A stretch of DNA of 64,000 bases, from assembly GCA_021307315.1 (NCBI GenBank), contig JAJSPD010000015.1:620001-684000 (forward strand), read 5' to 3'. This document shows positions 49,656-61,088 of the stretch, piece after piece (positions within the stretch are counted from its first letter, which is position 1; every line of letters starts with the position of its first letter). The position numbers and the translations under genes were made by a program. A model generated the notes under the pieces. The model saw only the letters and a program-made list of their open reading frames with translations, was not told the DNA's origin and did not search any database. The DNA comes from Bisporella sp. PMI_857. Its lineage: Eukaryota > Ascomycota > Leotiomycetes > Helotiales > Helotiaceae.

Positions 49656-51217
49656 CTAGTTTCGACGATTTTGGTTGTTGTTATTCCCATTTCCACCAAG
49701 TCTATCCCGCATCCAGTTCATTGCTGAGTTGATGGTTCCACCATTGCCCGAACCATTACTGCGCTGGGAATGTCGTGAATGGTCGCTTCCGCTCGTATCG
49801 GCTCTTCTGACATTGTCACGGCTAGTATCTGAGTAGTGACGGTTGTATGCTCCCGGCATCTGCCATGTGTCATCTTCTGCTTGTTGTGATTCGTCTGCCG
49901 GTTGTCCTAAGTTCCGAATTCTATCTAATCTAGCTTGATTTCTAGCCTCCTGACCTGAACTACCCGTTCTCGTGTGTGAAGGGTGTGTTGACCAATTTGG
50001 CTGAGCTGGTGACTGTGGTTGGCTTGGCTCCCGACTATTCGAGTTCGACGATGTAGCTACATCTTCGTCGATTCCTTTTCTGCAAATTGGGCATGTATTG
50101 TGCTCGCGTAGCCAAGCACTAGCACATGCTTCATGAAACCAATGCGTACATGGAAGGACAACAACTTCATCGCCTATATGTACATCATCCATACAGACTG
50201 TGCACTCTCCTTTCCCTTCGGGAAGCATTTTCTCGTTAAGCTTCTCCTTGGTTAACGCAGCTATTGCCTCAGCAGTTGCTGGACCAGGGGCATTAGAGGT
50301 TGGATGAGCTTCCATCATTTGGGATATTATGCGATCCAAAGCTTCTTGGGAATAAACCGCATCACCATGGCGTGCGTTAGCAGGATCAAGCAGGGAAGCG
50401 AAGAGCCCTTGGAGACCGCCAGGCATCCCGTTGTTTGGGCCTTGACCTTGTGGCACCATCAAACCAAAGAGAGCCGAAAGTAGCCTGGTACTTGGTCAGT
50501 ATGTTTGATGCTTGAAAGATGTTGCGTACCTAGCTGGGTCGTCGCCATCAACTTCTCTGTCACCATTTCTTTGGGGGTTTATGCTTCCTGTGGTAAATGT
50601 ATAGCGGCCGCCAAACACTGTAGGTCCGCCACCACCTGCTCGCCCTGGAAGAGGTGGAAACAAATCGTCCGAGCCGGATCTTCCAGCTTGACCATTTCGT
50701 AAGGAAGGTCCCATAATCGTCGCCAGCATGTCCTGAAAACTTCTGGTGAGCATCTCAGGAGTGTCATCTTGTCCTGGACCTCGCCTGGCACGACCGCCAA
50801 ACGATACCCCTGCAGGACCTGAAGATCGAATGGTTCGGGTTATGAATATGGAACCTGCAGGTCCATGTCTAATGTGTTCTTCGATATCCGCTTCTTCCGG
50901 ATCTGGGGCATCATCCCAGGGATTGTGATTACGAATAGAGCGAAAACCAGGTGGAGTTTGAGTGGGCAACGGGGCATTAATAGGTCGTGGATCGCTTTCG
51001 TCAGGAGTTATCTGGTCTAGTTAGTACTTAAACAGATATAGAGGCAAAGTCGACATCTGCTTACAATTTCCGTAATTTCAGACTGACACCTTGGGCAGTC
51101 CAAACCGTTGTGGTCGTCTCGATACCATTCAGTTTCGCAGGAGTGACAAAACACAACCTCTCGTGACCCTGTAGCATCTAAACGACCATGCGTTGGTCTT
51201 GAGGCTGGCTCTGCCAT
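49656..51217 (-). CDS. Zinc-ribbon plus RING-H2 E3 ubiquitin ligase (RNF126/RNF115-like)
   Basis: Three exons, 51217-51065, 51011-50530 and 50484-49656, giving 487 residues. The N-terminus has a small zinc ribbon (VFCHSCETEW then LDCPRCQSEITEI). The middle is disordered and rich in Gly, Pro and Arg. The RING-H2 domain is near residues 306-348: CTVCMDD, LPCTHWFHEACASAWL and NTCPICR, all eight ligands present. A Ser/Asn/Gln-rich tail ends NNNNQNRRN. The N-terminal zinc ribbon plus distal RING-H2 is the layout of RNF126/RNF115/BCA2-type ligases, which handle mislocalised and misfolded proteins; the role here is inferred. I start at ATG 51217, since the open frame further upstream starts only at a GTG. 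The gene lies convergent to the Zn2Cys6 gene with a C13 run (49616-49628) between them. Confidence 0.9.
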
Positions 51218-52058
51218 TCTTGCGTCCTGAAGGGCTTGATAGCCTGCGATGGCAGTCACGGCGAGACTTAAAGCCAGGCCTGTTGCTCGCAGTGCTCGGA
51301 AAGCCAGAATGGAGGACTCAAAAATAGAAACTCAGATTTATTCGGGATGGTCCGAAGCTCCTGTAGTCGCTTGCGCCTGCTTTGCTTTGTCCAACAATCA
51401 ATCAGAACTATGACTAGGTAGTGGCGATATTGATCGAAGATCTTGTTCTTGCATAGGACGATTGCTTTGTGGCTAGGGGCAAGTGTTGGTGGATTCGCTA
51501 TAGGAGAGAGGAGCTATTCGATAGCAATCAAAATAGGAATAAGACTGCCTTATAGCTAAACACCGATAGAGGTGAGCTCGTGGTCGGGGTTATGTAACTG
51601 CGTCACTCCAGGATCGGCCGTCAACCCCTGTTAAACGTGCATGGGGCTATCGATAACGGCAGAGGAATTCCAAGGGTGGCAACTGTAACAGCGGCAACAA
51701 TGTTTCTTTGCTTTATCTTTGAGAGAGTGAGAATATCTTTATTTTACTTGTAAAGTATGTGATTCCACGTTTCAGCAAGTTTGCGTGGTTTTATCTTGAG
51801 CATCTGAATACCTTAGATGTTCCAGTCAGATTGTAGTTATTCTATGACCTTCTTACCGATTCTCTATCCCGCCAATCACAACAACGAACCAACAGAGCAA
51901 TATGCAGGTTTGTGACCAAAAAAAGGTGCAATAGGAGAATTTAAAGGATTCATAATCTCGCTCCAATAGTACAATGTTACACTTCGCTCATGTAGGTATT
52001 ATAAACAATGCCACCCATAGAACCGCCTAAAGCATATGCCATTTCATGTATTTCCTCA
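51218..52058. other. Spacer between FIS1 end and RING ligase start
   Basis: 840 bases holding the FIS1 3' end and the promoter of the RING gene. No frame with coding character or repeat of note. Confidence 0.55.
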
Positions 52059-52771
52059 TCACCTCGCACGCCTTCCAACACCTTTAAATATCATCCCCCC
52101 TATGACGCCTGCTGCTATAGCGACTCCACTGAGAATAGCAACGCCCATCATGCCTTCCCGAGCCACTTTGTCATCGATCAGTCCTCGTAGGCTCGCTGCT
52201 TGCATATTCGCTGGCTCCTTTTCTAGTAATAAATCATTATATCTTCGTGCCTCTGCGTAGTTTCCTAATTTGTAATTGCCGAGCGCTAAATAGTATAGAC
52301 ACTCTCGTCTGCGCTCAGGAGAAGTGCGGAAGATATCTGAAAGCAACCGAACCCCTTCTTGTTGTTCTTGACGTTGATTTGACTTGATTAATCCCTTTGA
52401 TCTGTTAACCCAGCTAACAGAATGAACTTTTGCGACGGAGATGTAGCCTACCCATGCAAAGTTGAATTTTGTTTGTACTCCTACATACTCTCCTTCTTTC
52501 TCATATTGTGCTCGTAGAACTTGTAATTCTGCAGGTTTCAGTGGACTAGCAAAATGTTAGCATATATTCATGGCTCCGAATATTGCGACGACTGACCTTT
52601 CTGCGTCTGCAGCATCTGCAAATGTTGGATTTGTCAGTAAAGCTGTTCCTGCCGAAGAGTTGTAGGAAGACTTCAAATCCGGTATAGAGAGCCAGGTTAT
52701 TGTACCAAGATTCATAAATATCCAAAGTTTACATAAAAGTATCCATACTTACACGGAAGAGATGAAGTCAT
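52059..52771 (-). CDS. FIS1: Mitochondrial fission protein Fis1
   Basis: Four exons: 52771-52753, 52615-52597, 52545-52452 and 52394-52059, giving 155 residues, the family length. The first two coding exons are only 19 nt each. Joined, they read MTSSLPYAADAE, then [32 protein letters not shown] and GLIKSNQ. TPR-like helices follow with [27 protein letters not shown] and [12 protein letters not shown]. The C-terminal membrane anchor is [18 protein letters not shown], ending with the basic KGVGRRAR that targets tail-anchored proteins to the outer mitochondrial membrane. Fis1 recruits the Dnm1 machinery for mitochondrial and peroxisomal division. Divergent from SPC24. Confidence 0.95.
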
Positions 52772-53099
52772 GCTGACCCCTTGACCTATAGAAAAATCTG
52801 TATATTTGTACTTCTGATATTAAAGATGATAAAAGAAGTTGCGTTGCTGTCGCTGTCGCTGTTGCTGTTGCTGGAGCTGCTACTCTGAAGTTGAGATGGT
52901 TCTTGCTCATGTGGCGCTTTGTGGCTTGTGATTAATGGGCGACGTCACAAGGCGGTTGTCAGGTCAACAACAACCTTAGGATGTCTAGCGTATCAAAATA
53001 ACCTCACCATTGAAAATCATCAGAACCATTGAACATTATTATTGCACCGAAACCCAAGAGCACCTTTAGCTTAAGACACTCTACCATAATAATCTCAAA
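52772..53099. promoter_or_regulatory. Divergent promoter FIS1 / SPC24 with GCTGTC/GCTGTT repeat
   Basis: 328 bases between start codons. A short tandem triplet/hexamer tract (GCTGTC, GCTGTT) lies at 52845-52873. No clear TATA box. Confidence 0.5.
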
Positions 53100-53800
53100 A
53101 TGCTTCTTGACGAAGATCCCGCAACCGTTCGGCCCCCAATCTAGACTGGTTGAAATGCGCATCACTAACCCTATTCACAGCTCATCCAGCATACGATAGG
53201 CAATTTCAACATCGCTCCAGACAAACAGGCAGTAGCGCGGATCAATGAGTCCCTATCTACTCTACAGCAAGCCCGCGATCTGCGTGTTCGAGAAGCAGAG
53301 AGCGCATTAAAGAGTGCGCTCAGCCCCAACATTTCTAATATGGATATACTCACAAATCAACAGAACTATCGCGTACCCTGACGAGTCTAAAAAACCACCA
53401 CCACGAGACAATATCTACCCATTCTGCAGCAGCGCATGCATCTGAGATCGCGACACTTGACACTCAAAAATTCCGCGTCGCAAAAGCGGCTTCGGATCTT
53501 GAGATCGAGTCTGAGCGGTTATCCTCCCAACTTGTTGATCTTCAAGCGCGACTCCAGGAGCTTGAGATGCAAGGTGTCGATGGTGGCGATAATGCACGGA
53601 GAACTCTAGTGGATGATGAGATTAGTCTCAAGCTGAAACTTATTCGTGGACTAGGACTCGATGCAGAACGAGAAGGCGGCAGTGGGGATTATAATAAAGT
53701 AATTATTCGCCAAAGTACCTCAGGAGAACCTCAAATTCTCAGTCTGGACAACAATTTCTCGAAGTTTTTCTACGCAAATCTCCTTTGGAAAGTGATGTAG
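53100..53800 (+). CDS. SPC24: Kinetochore protein Spc24 (NDC80 complex)
   Basis: Three exons, 53100-53126, 53181-53313 and 53364-53800, giving 198 residues. The protein starts MLLDEDPAT, joins to [18 protein letters not shown], then [21 protein letters not shown] and [10 protein letters not shown]. This is followed by a long coiled coil with [18 protein letters not shown]. The globular end has [10 protein letters not shown] and the C-terminal [11 protein letters not shown] typical of fungal Spc24. It pairs with Spc25 in the NDC80 complex to couple kinetochores to microtubules. The first donor (acc|gttcgg) and the second (a|gtgcgc) are both poor matches to consensus but are fixed by family conservation. 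Confidence 0.93.
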
Positions 53801-54112
53801 CCAGGACAGGTTTAAGGGAGAATGGCGTTATGGAGTATCGGATCATTATATAGTGGATACCATGGAACAAGCAGATTCCAACCTTGTAGCTTTACATGAA
53901 ATAATGAATGAACACATGAGAATCACGCTCTGCTGGTTCCTCCTATATTGACACAGTTTATCCTTTGTTATCTCCGCATAGATTTTGATTGCGCTACTCC
54001 AACGCTCTTAAGTGTATTGAAGAAATGGCTAAAAAGCACTAAATGATATCCATTGACACAACAATACATAGCCACAATGCCTTCCTTAAACGCCAACATA
54101 TTCTCGTTATCA
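53801..54112. other. Convergent spacer SPC24 / membrane protein
   Basis: 312 bases between two gene ends. Nothing distinctive seen. Confidence 0.6.
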
Positions 54113-54835
54113 TTATTGTTCGGATATTCTCTGTTTCATACTCAATACTGTCGATCCTTTAGAACTTGTAGAAGAGGCAGGCGAGCCCGCACCAGCAGTC
54201 GATTGGGTGCGTTTGTGTACCTTCGGCCCGACAAGAGGAAAGTACCCGTCATTGCCCATGTGAGTAGTCGGAGGTGTCCTCGCCCGCGAACTATTCATAA
54301 CAGCCTCAGGGCTGGAATTTCGAGGCTGCTTCGTATCCACCGATATACTGCCAGAAGTCAAAGACCTGTGATGCCTCCTCCCATGGTCCGCAGGTAATTC
54401 TAGACGTGTATTGATATTTGTCCATAATGTATCGTCATTGGGAGAATCTCCCAATCGCCAACCTCCCACTCCTTCAAAATCGCGAGCTACCCCTATACTC
54501 CGACCGAGTCCATTGAGGACGCCTTCGCTTGCCACGGGTGTGAGGGATCCGGCTGATAAGGCACTACTTGAACTATTCCTCCGCTTGCGCCGGCGTGCAG
54601 TGGGTAGAGCCAGAACGTTTGGTTTTTTAGACCTACTAGGGAGCAAGGAAGGCTGAGATCCAAAGATGTAGTATGGAATGACAGCGAAAGCGAGTTCAAT
54701 ATAAACCAAGACGACGCGAAAGAGGAGGATGGAAAATGCAAAAGTGGTCGTTACAATTGCTATGATGGCAAGTGGAATGGTGAAAACAAATAAAAATGGA
54801 AGGACAAAGCCATAGATGGGATTGAGAAGCGCCAT
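54113..54835 (-). CDS. Uncharacterised fungal membrane protein with N-terminal hydrophobic hairpin
   Basis: Single-exon frame of 240 residues starting MALLNPIYGF. Two hydrophobic segments follow closely (about residues 8-33 and 35-55: VLPFLFVFTIPLAIIAIV, then ILLFRVVLVYIELAFAVIPYYIFG). The rest is hydrophilic, Ser/Arg-rich and probably cytosolic, with a basic RRRKRR patch and low-complexity Ser stretches near the end (SPASSTSSKGS). The hairpin plus basic tail recalls proteins that insert into the ER or lipid-droplet membrane, but I recognise no family. The codon immediately upstream is TTG, so ATG 54835 is the start. Divergent from the TatD gene with 257 bases between starts. Confidence 0.8.
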   Translation of the reverse strand: MALLNPIYGFVLPFLFVFTIPLAIIAIVTTTFAFSILLFRVVLVYIELAFAVIPYYIFGSQPSLLPSRSKKPNVLALPTARRRKRRNSSSSALSAGSLTPVASEGVLNGLGRSIGVARDFEGVGGWRLGDSPNDDTLWTNINTRLELPADHGRRHHRSLTSGSISVDTKQPRNSSPEAVMNSSRARTPPTTHMGNDGYFPLVGPKVHKRTQSTAGAGSPASSTSSKGSTVLSMKQRISEQ

Positions 54836-55092
54836 CAAGGCCTAGGTGGGGTAGAGAGCATAGCAAATAGAGCCAGAAGGAGGAGTGAAAGTGAAGATAT
54901 TCTGGGGGTGGAACTGGCATGTGAAGTGGAGTAAAGTGGGTGGGGTAAGGTTGCACAAAATGTCACTTATGTCATCATAACTTGGCACTCTTGGCATCCT
55001 CAGTTTCCAAGCTTCTGGATACCTCGCCGTGTTTAACCTATGATGAGATGAATTAACGAAATTTGTCAATCTTCTAGACCTTTGAACGCAAG

Positions 55093-56423
55093 ATGTGTGG
55101 AGACGAAAAACACACGCTGCTCAAGCATGTCTCAGCTGAGCTTGCTGCTGCTCAAGGACCATTTCCATGGCAGCTAGGTGTTTTCGATGCCCATTGCCAT
55201 CCAACTGACATTATGGACAATATTTCAAATATACTAAGCATGAAAACCCGAGTGCTGACCGTGATGGCAACAAGAGGACAAGATCAGGATCTTGTGAAAC
55301 ATGTCGCCGACAAGTATGGTTTAACGAGCTCGGACGACGCCGCTCAGGACGAACAACACCATCTGCTCCCCTCTTTTGGATGGCATCCATGGTTCTCATA
55401 TCAACTTTACGATGATGACGCGAAATTGGGTGACGATGTTAACTCTGAGGATTTTAAAATTCGCCACTATCAATCGGTCTTACAGCCCCAACCAGGTGAC
55501 GAGGATCTCGAATTTCTCAAATCTTTACCACAACCTCGTTCTCTAAAGGAATTTCTCGGCCAGACTAGAGATTACCTTGAAAAATATCCATTAGCATTGG
55601 TCGGTGAAGTCGGCTTAGACAAGTCTTTTCGGCTTCCTGAAGGTTGGACGACCGAGCTCCAGATAGCAAGAGACATAACTATCACACCAGGAGGCAGAGA
55701 AAGCAGAGAATTATCTCGTTTCAATGTCAAACTAGAGCACCAAAAGGTCCTTTTGAAGGCCCAGTTCAAGCTCGCTGGAGAATTTAACCGGGCGGTGTCT
55801 GTCCATGATGTCGGGACGCATGGAGCTATTTTCAATACCTTTCAAGAGACTTGGAAAGGCTACGAGAAGAAGGTTCTCAGCGCAAAAGAGAGGAAAAAGA
55901 ATACTGCAGTGCCGCTACCACCTGAGGACGAACAAATTGAGGCTGAAGAAGATGAGAAGCCGAAACCCTTCCCGCCAAGAATCTGCATGCATTCCTACTC
56001 CGGAACCGCTGTCCACATCCAACCTTTCTTGCAGAAATCTGTTCCAGCCGATATAGTGTTTTCATTCTCATCTGCAATCAATCTCGGACTGGGAAAAGAA
56101 AAGGCTATTGAGGTTATCAAGGCATTACCCGATGACAGGATTGTTATCGAGACTGATCTGCATACTGCAGGAGATGAAATGGACAATCGACTAGAAGAGA
56201 TCTGTCGTTTCATATGCGATATCAAAGGCTGGAGTCTGGAGGACGGAATCACGCGGTGGGTTGTATTTCAATCAATGTCTAAGAGATAGAACTCTCAAAC
56301 ATAATATATCATGAGGTTTGGCGTGTATGCTGACTACGAAAAACCTCCAGCTTAGGACAAAACTGGCGACGTTTCGTGTTTGGAAAATCCTTGGAACCTG
56401 AAGTACCTTCTACACTTACTTAG
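55093..56423 (+). CDS. TatD-like metal-dependent hydrolase (Cut9-interacting Scn1 type)
   Basis: Two exons, 55093-56255 and 56351-56423, giving 411 residues. The metal-binding motif FDAHCHPTD is near residue 31, followed by LPSFGWHPWF, ALVGEVGLDKSFRLP, FKLAGEFNRAVSVHDVG, ICMHSYSG and IVIETDLHTAGDEMDNR, all TatD-family metal-site strands. The second exon supplies the family C-terminus LGQNWRRFVFG; without the intron (donor cg|gtgggt, acceptor ctccag) the frame would end MSKR. Members are deoxyribonuclease-like hydrolases. In fission yeast Scn1 was found through the APC subunit Cut9; the biochemical role here is inferred. The final TAG is followed by CAA and a further 73 open codons. Confidence 0.92.
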
Positions 56424-56564
56424 CAAGAATTTCGCCGCGAGTACAATGAGCAGAACGAAGACATTGCAAAAGTGCGCTGGCAACAACTTCTCGAGTCTGG
56501 CTACTCGGGCAGCTTTGTTGTGAAATTATGCGAGGTTCCGACCAGGCAACGGACAAGAATCAAT

Positions 56565-56600
<36 letters not shown>

Positions 56601-57077
56601 AATACGAATGCCACGCTTCATCATATCAGACGTGTTGCGTGTTAAAACCTGCCAATGTCTATTCCTGTGCAAAATCGGCCTTGTTGTTACTCATCTCTGC
56701 CGACTATTATTATGGTTTTATGCTCTATTAGATGGTATCTACCGCTCGGGAAATGGCCATATACTCACCTGCAGGTTTTATCAGAAAGAACAAACTCGAT
56801 TTAAAGATGACGTCCTGTCACCCTCTTATTAAGCGAGCCCCTGAATGTCTGTACCAGTCTAGAAATTTTGGGTCAAGGTTCCAAAGCCATGTATCACATG
56901 GCTAACACCATGGGCATCACTCATCCAGTGGAAACGATGACTTTCATGCCGTTTCGATTATTAAGTTTCAGTAAATCATACATCGTGGTCTATCTTATGT
57001 GCTATATGTAATCGACACCAGTGTACCAAAGTTTATGCTCATCGTGTGCTTCTTCCCATCCAGAATATGTATTTTGC
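56424..57077. other. Convergent spacer TatD / DUF3292 gene with poly-A run
   Basis: 654 bases. It has an open extension in the TatD frame up to 56645 and a run of 31 A (56568-56598). No independent gene is supported. Confidence 0.5.
56568..56598 (+). repeat. Poly-A tract (31 A)
   Basis: An uninterrupted run of 31 A. It may be simple sequence drift or the tail of a retroposed copy; no target-site duplication is obvious. Confidence 0.9.
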
Positions 57078-59252
57078 CTACCATGCCTCCCACATCTGTG
57101 CGCCCATGGATATCAAACGGTTGAAAAGCTCTTCTCTTAACGCAATCACCGTTAGCAGGAATTTGCTCCCATCCTCATCAATGATGAGAAGTCCGTCCGC
57201 AATCTCGCGATCGGTGGCCCAACCAACCACCAGCTTTGCCTTCCAGCCTAGACCGCCAACCTTTTTGATTTCCTGCATCCTTGTTAGCCGTATCTCGCAA
57301 ATGGATAAAAGGTCATGTACCTTAATATCAGCAATGGCAATCGACCATACGGGATCGATGTTCTCCTTCTCGGTGGTCCAGCTCAGGACAGGGCTGGTCG
57401 CCGAAGTCGTGATGTATGCATGTCCCTTGCGTCCCTTGAATCTAGCTGGGAAATCGATCGGGCCAGCATTGGGATCTTGGCCGGACTTCAAAACACCTAA
57501 TCGGTTCCTGGCGTGCTCAGCTCCTGCGGCGGCTTTCAACCGATCTGTCCCAAGCACGGTTTCCACGCCTCCCTTGGTGACGCTTTTGAACGCGGCTATG
57601 ATACGTCGTCCGGGCTTCTTTTCCGGCTTCTCATCAGCGCCGGTGGTTGGTGATGTCTCGTCGGGATGGATGGCTTCTGCAATTTCGTCGTCTGGTACTC
57701 CTTCTGTGTATGTCAGTAAAGAATTGATACTGACTCTATATAGACTTACCTAGATGACCAAGATTTTGGCCGGCTGTGGCATGCGCTGCGTTTGGTGGCG
57801 GAGGCCCGCTGCAAGGTGGAGGTGGTAGAGGGGCGTTGTTACGTTCGCCAATTCGAAGAAGGGTGACTGTGAGTTGTGCATTTGTGGGGACACCTTTTAA
57901 TAGAGTGTTTCGAATCTCGAGAAATTTCTGCCAGTTTGGATATCTCCTGTTCAGGGATGATAGTCCTCTCCAGATCAACGGGTCGGCGAAGAATCCAAAT
58001 CCGATCAACAGACCGTTCATCTTGTAGAACATGTAAGAAGTTGTGAAAAGTGAGACCAGTAATATTGGTGCGAGCACGGCCGCAAGTTTGAGGCGTGGCT
58101 TCTCCTTTGGAAATGGGGCTGTTGGTGACAAGGCGTTGCCAAAACGTTCCCAGCCGTCGGCGATATCAGCGATGACGTGCATTACAGGCCTTGTTTTTGA
58201 CCACATCGCAGCTGACATTGGTTCCTTTGTCTTATCGTGGGTAGCTGTTGGATTACCTCCAGCAGTCTTGTTTTTAGCATCTATAGCACTATGCACAAAA
58301 CCAGTAGGATCTGGCGAGCGGTCTTCTAATCCACCGGAAACCTCGTCTGCATCATGCTGGTCTCCTTGTGGATGCTTGCCCGTTGCACTGCTGAGCGCAA
58401 TGGACGTAAAGTTATTCACAAAGTTGCTTGCTTCCTGTTCAACTGCTTCTCCATGGTGCTTTTCAGGGGCTCCCGTCAAGCTATTGTCGCTACCAAGAAC
58501 CCCGGCGGTTGGTTTCTTCGCACTTCCAGTCTTGCTGTCGATCAAGGCTATTGGTGCGGGAGGGAAACAGTACGGCCGTGACGGCGGGTACACAATTAAC
58601 ACTATTAAGAAGGCGATGAACGTCGGAACAAGAAAGTCAAGTGCCCATGCCAGGAAGTATACTCCCAAGAAAGCGAGCGTCTGATTTCTCTCTCGCCATG
58701 AGCGAAGTCGAGCAATGTGCTTATAAAATCCGACCAAGCCAACAATGACTGTCATGTACAGGCGCTCGATATTAGCTCTCAATTTATCTGGTGAAAACTC
58801 TTCTTCATCTGCAATGTTTAGATCTAAGCCCATGAGAGGTCGCTCTTCTAGTGCTTTCACATGGTACATTTGCTGCACTTTAGTTAGCTCCTGCATTGTT
58901 CTTATTATGCTTTGCTTACCTTATTGAGCCTTCTGATCAGAGTCCACAGCTCTTCATTTGATAACCCTCCCACCAGAGGATTTGGCACATCAGTCGGAGG
59001 TTCGTTCCAGCCCAAATCTTTCACCTCAGTCTGCGAATGCTCACATTGTGCGGCACCTTTCTCGTCGTGATTGGCATTCGCCAAAGCATGGCTATCAGTT
59101 GGCAGCTGCTCTTCATGTGCCACAACTCTTTCTGGTTCTTCAATTGGTCCTTCATTGCGTAATCCGCTGGGTAATGGAGCCGGACCTTCAACTGCATAGG
59201 GTTCAACAATCGCAAGTTCGCTGACAATAGGTTCTTTTAGCGTAGTTGACAT
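57078..59252 (-). CDS. DUF3292-type integral membrane protein
   Basis: Four exons, 59252-58920, 58872-57750, 57703-57321 and 57272-57078, giving 677 residues. The N-terminus is acidic with NPLVGGLSNEELWTLIRRLNK joining to QMYHVKALEE. Hydrophobic segments include VIVGLVGFYKHIARL, FLGVYFLAWALDFLVPTF with AFLIVLIVY, and later AAVLAPILLVSLFTTSYMFY with LLIGFGFFADPLIW. The loop between them is disordered. The C-terminal part (KGRKGHAYITTSATSPVLSW, WATDREIADGLLIID) resembles a GRAM/PH-like fold. I recall this as the fungal DUF3292 family; function is unknown. The last intron (57320-57273, 48 nt, gtacat..atgcag with a ctaac branch) is in frame and stop-free, so splicing there is probable but not forced by the frame. 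Confidence 0.87.
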
Positions 59253-59976
59253 GCTGCCTCTCGAAAGGTCTACCTCAAAGCTAATGGGGAAATAGGCTTG
59301 ATGATAGATAATAACAAAATTTACGTTCAGGAATGAAAACTTCCATTGACGTAGATGTCCTTACATTGCAAGAACTCAAGTTGTATTGATCTTCATGTTG
59401 TGGCTTCGGGCCATACGTCATGAAGGCGCTTGTCAGCGGGAGTGGTAGAGGCTGTTCTAACATATTGAGCTAGTTTTGATCTTGCCTGTGATTTACACCT
59501 TTAGACATTAAATGATTTCCCTGCTAGTACATTTTGCAATGTAGTCTTGCTAAGAAGCTCATACTGCTTGACAATGTTTGCTCACAGCGTCGTGATCACC
59601 AGCATGGGAGTGAGAACAGGCGTGGGGGATGCAAGGACAGGGATCCTTGTCCTTGTGCTTGTCTCCCATCTGTTCGTCGACTTGACTTCATAACTTTGGA
59701 TGACCTTAACTTATACAATAGACACTACATTTCCATCTGGTTAGGGTGTAGCCTGATGTATAGGCCAATCTCTGAATGCCTCATAAAATATTGTGAGGAA
59801 GAGCACCCAAAGATCTTTTCCATGATAGTTCATCTTAAAGTTCAAGTCTGCTTGATTTTCAAAACGGATAAAGTTGTCCCCTACATCTTAATCGCCAGAA
59901 TTGAATGTATCGCTGATGGTGATGAATTAAGGATAATTTATAGACCAAAATCCACGGTACTCAGCAGCGTACCAGC
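59253..59976. other. Spacer between methyltransferase end and DUF3292 start
   Basis: 724 bases containing the methyltransferase 3' end and the DUF3292 promoter. A long plus-strand frame reaching into the methyltransferase (59534-60385) is antisense shadow. Nothing else seen. Confidence 0.55.
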
Positions 59977-61088
59977 TCACTCTTTCGTTCGATCTTTTGC
60001 GCGAGTGAACAGCAATAAAGTGGTTGAACTTCCCACTCTAATTTTGATCTCGTCAGGATTCTGCTCTTGCTTCCCTAGAGCAGTAGCAACAGCTTTCATT
60101 GTTAAAACCACGCAATCATCCCCTGTCCCAAGAAGTGCTGGATTGTCTTCACGCCAGCGGGTTACCATGCTGGATGTTCCTAACGAGTCACTCAGTTGCT
60201 GGAGTGTAAATTCACGCGAGCTACCAAAAAAGTCATCCTTGCCGGGCTCAAGTGCTCCATCTCGATCCCATTCTCGACGAACGAAAGATGATTCTGGAAA
60301 TTCGATGCCACAGCCACTGACTGACCAAGGCATGATCAATCCTTGGTACATCGTGTGTGAAATTTTGCTGGATGGAAGCTCGTAAGGGCTTAAGACTTCG
60401 TCCTCGAGATAGCGAAATGCTTTCTGTACACCGGCAGCGTTCGGTGTAGATGGATCTAGTCTGCATTTAGAACTGACATGTTCTTGAACATATCAATTTA
60501 GAGGCAACTAACGGCAATAGAGCGAAGAATGAGTCCAGAGAGCAACAGTTCCACCCGGCTTGACCATCCTTGCTGCCTGCGGCCAAAAATCTTCCATGTG
60601 AAACAAATGTGCCTTCGGTATGAGCAGTTTGCGTTAGTAAATGACATTGAACGGGACGCACTGAAAGTCATGGAAATTTTGCTTACCGCCATGGCGGCCG
60701 TCAAGAGATCAACAGATCCTGCTGCTACGAGAGTAGATCTGTCGAGCTCTTCTGCCCCAAGATTCTCATATTCAATTTGATGATTGCCCTTGGATTTACC
60801 TCCAATCATCTGTGCTTGCTTGATCATCTCCTTGCCTGGATCGAGCCCTATGGCGTGGGAGAAATGTTGGGCAAGACTCCTGGTAGCTTTTCCAGTGCCA
60901 CAGCCCGTATCGAGAACTGTGTCAAATTCTCCTCCATGAGAATCATGATATTCTAGAACCTCTTTGTAGATATCGGATGAGTACGATCCTCGATGCGATG
61001 CGTATGTTGCTGCCTGTTGGGAGTCATAGTTACGGAAAGTGGGATCCAAAGGAGCGGCGCCACTGGTTGTTTGCTCTTCTTGCGACAT
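59977..61088 (-). CDS. SAM-dependent methyltransferase, trans-aconitate methyltransferase-like
   Basis: Three exons, 61088-60687, 60612-60513 and 60455-59977, giving 326 residues. The fold is clear: YASHRGSYSSDIYKEVLEYH, SAM motif I DTVLDTGCGTGKATRSLA, the acidic strand end GLDPGKEMI, IEYENLGAEEL, SVDLLTAAMA joined to AHLFHMEDFWPQAARMVKPGGTVALW, then SLYCHPSTP. This order matches the yeast Tmt1/Crg1-like class of small-molecule methyltransferases. The second acceptor must be actag at 60456, since the earlier cag leads to a stop. The C-terminal part has WREDNPALLGTGDD. Substrate not deducible from sequence. No biosynthetic neighbours are present, so it is not obviously part of a cluster. Confidence 0.9.

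Noticed and set aside
56470..56598. Possible tRNA/SINE-derived retroposon ending in poly-A
   Set aside because: A B-box-like ggttccgacc is present but imperfect, the A box is poor and no target-site duplication is visible; the same DNA is open in the TatD frame.
59534..60385. 283-codon plus-strand frame
   Set aside because: Mostly antisense to the methyltransferase C-terminal exon, and not protein-like.
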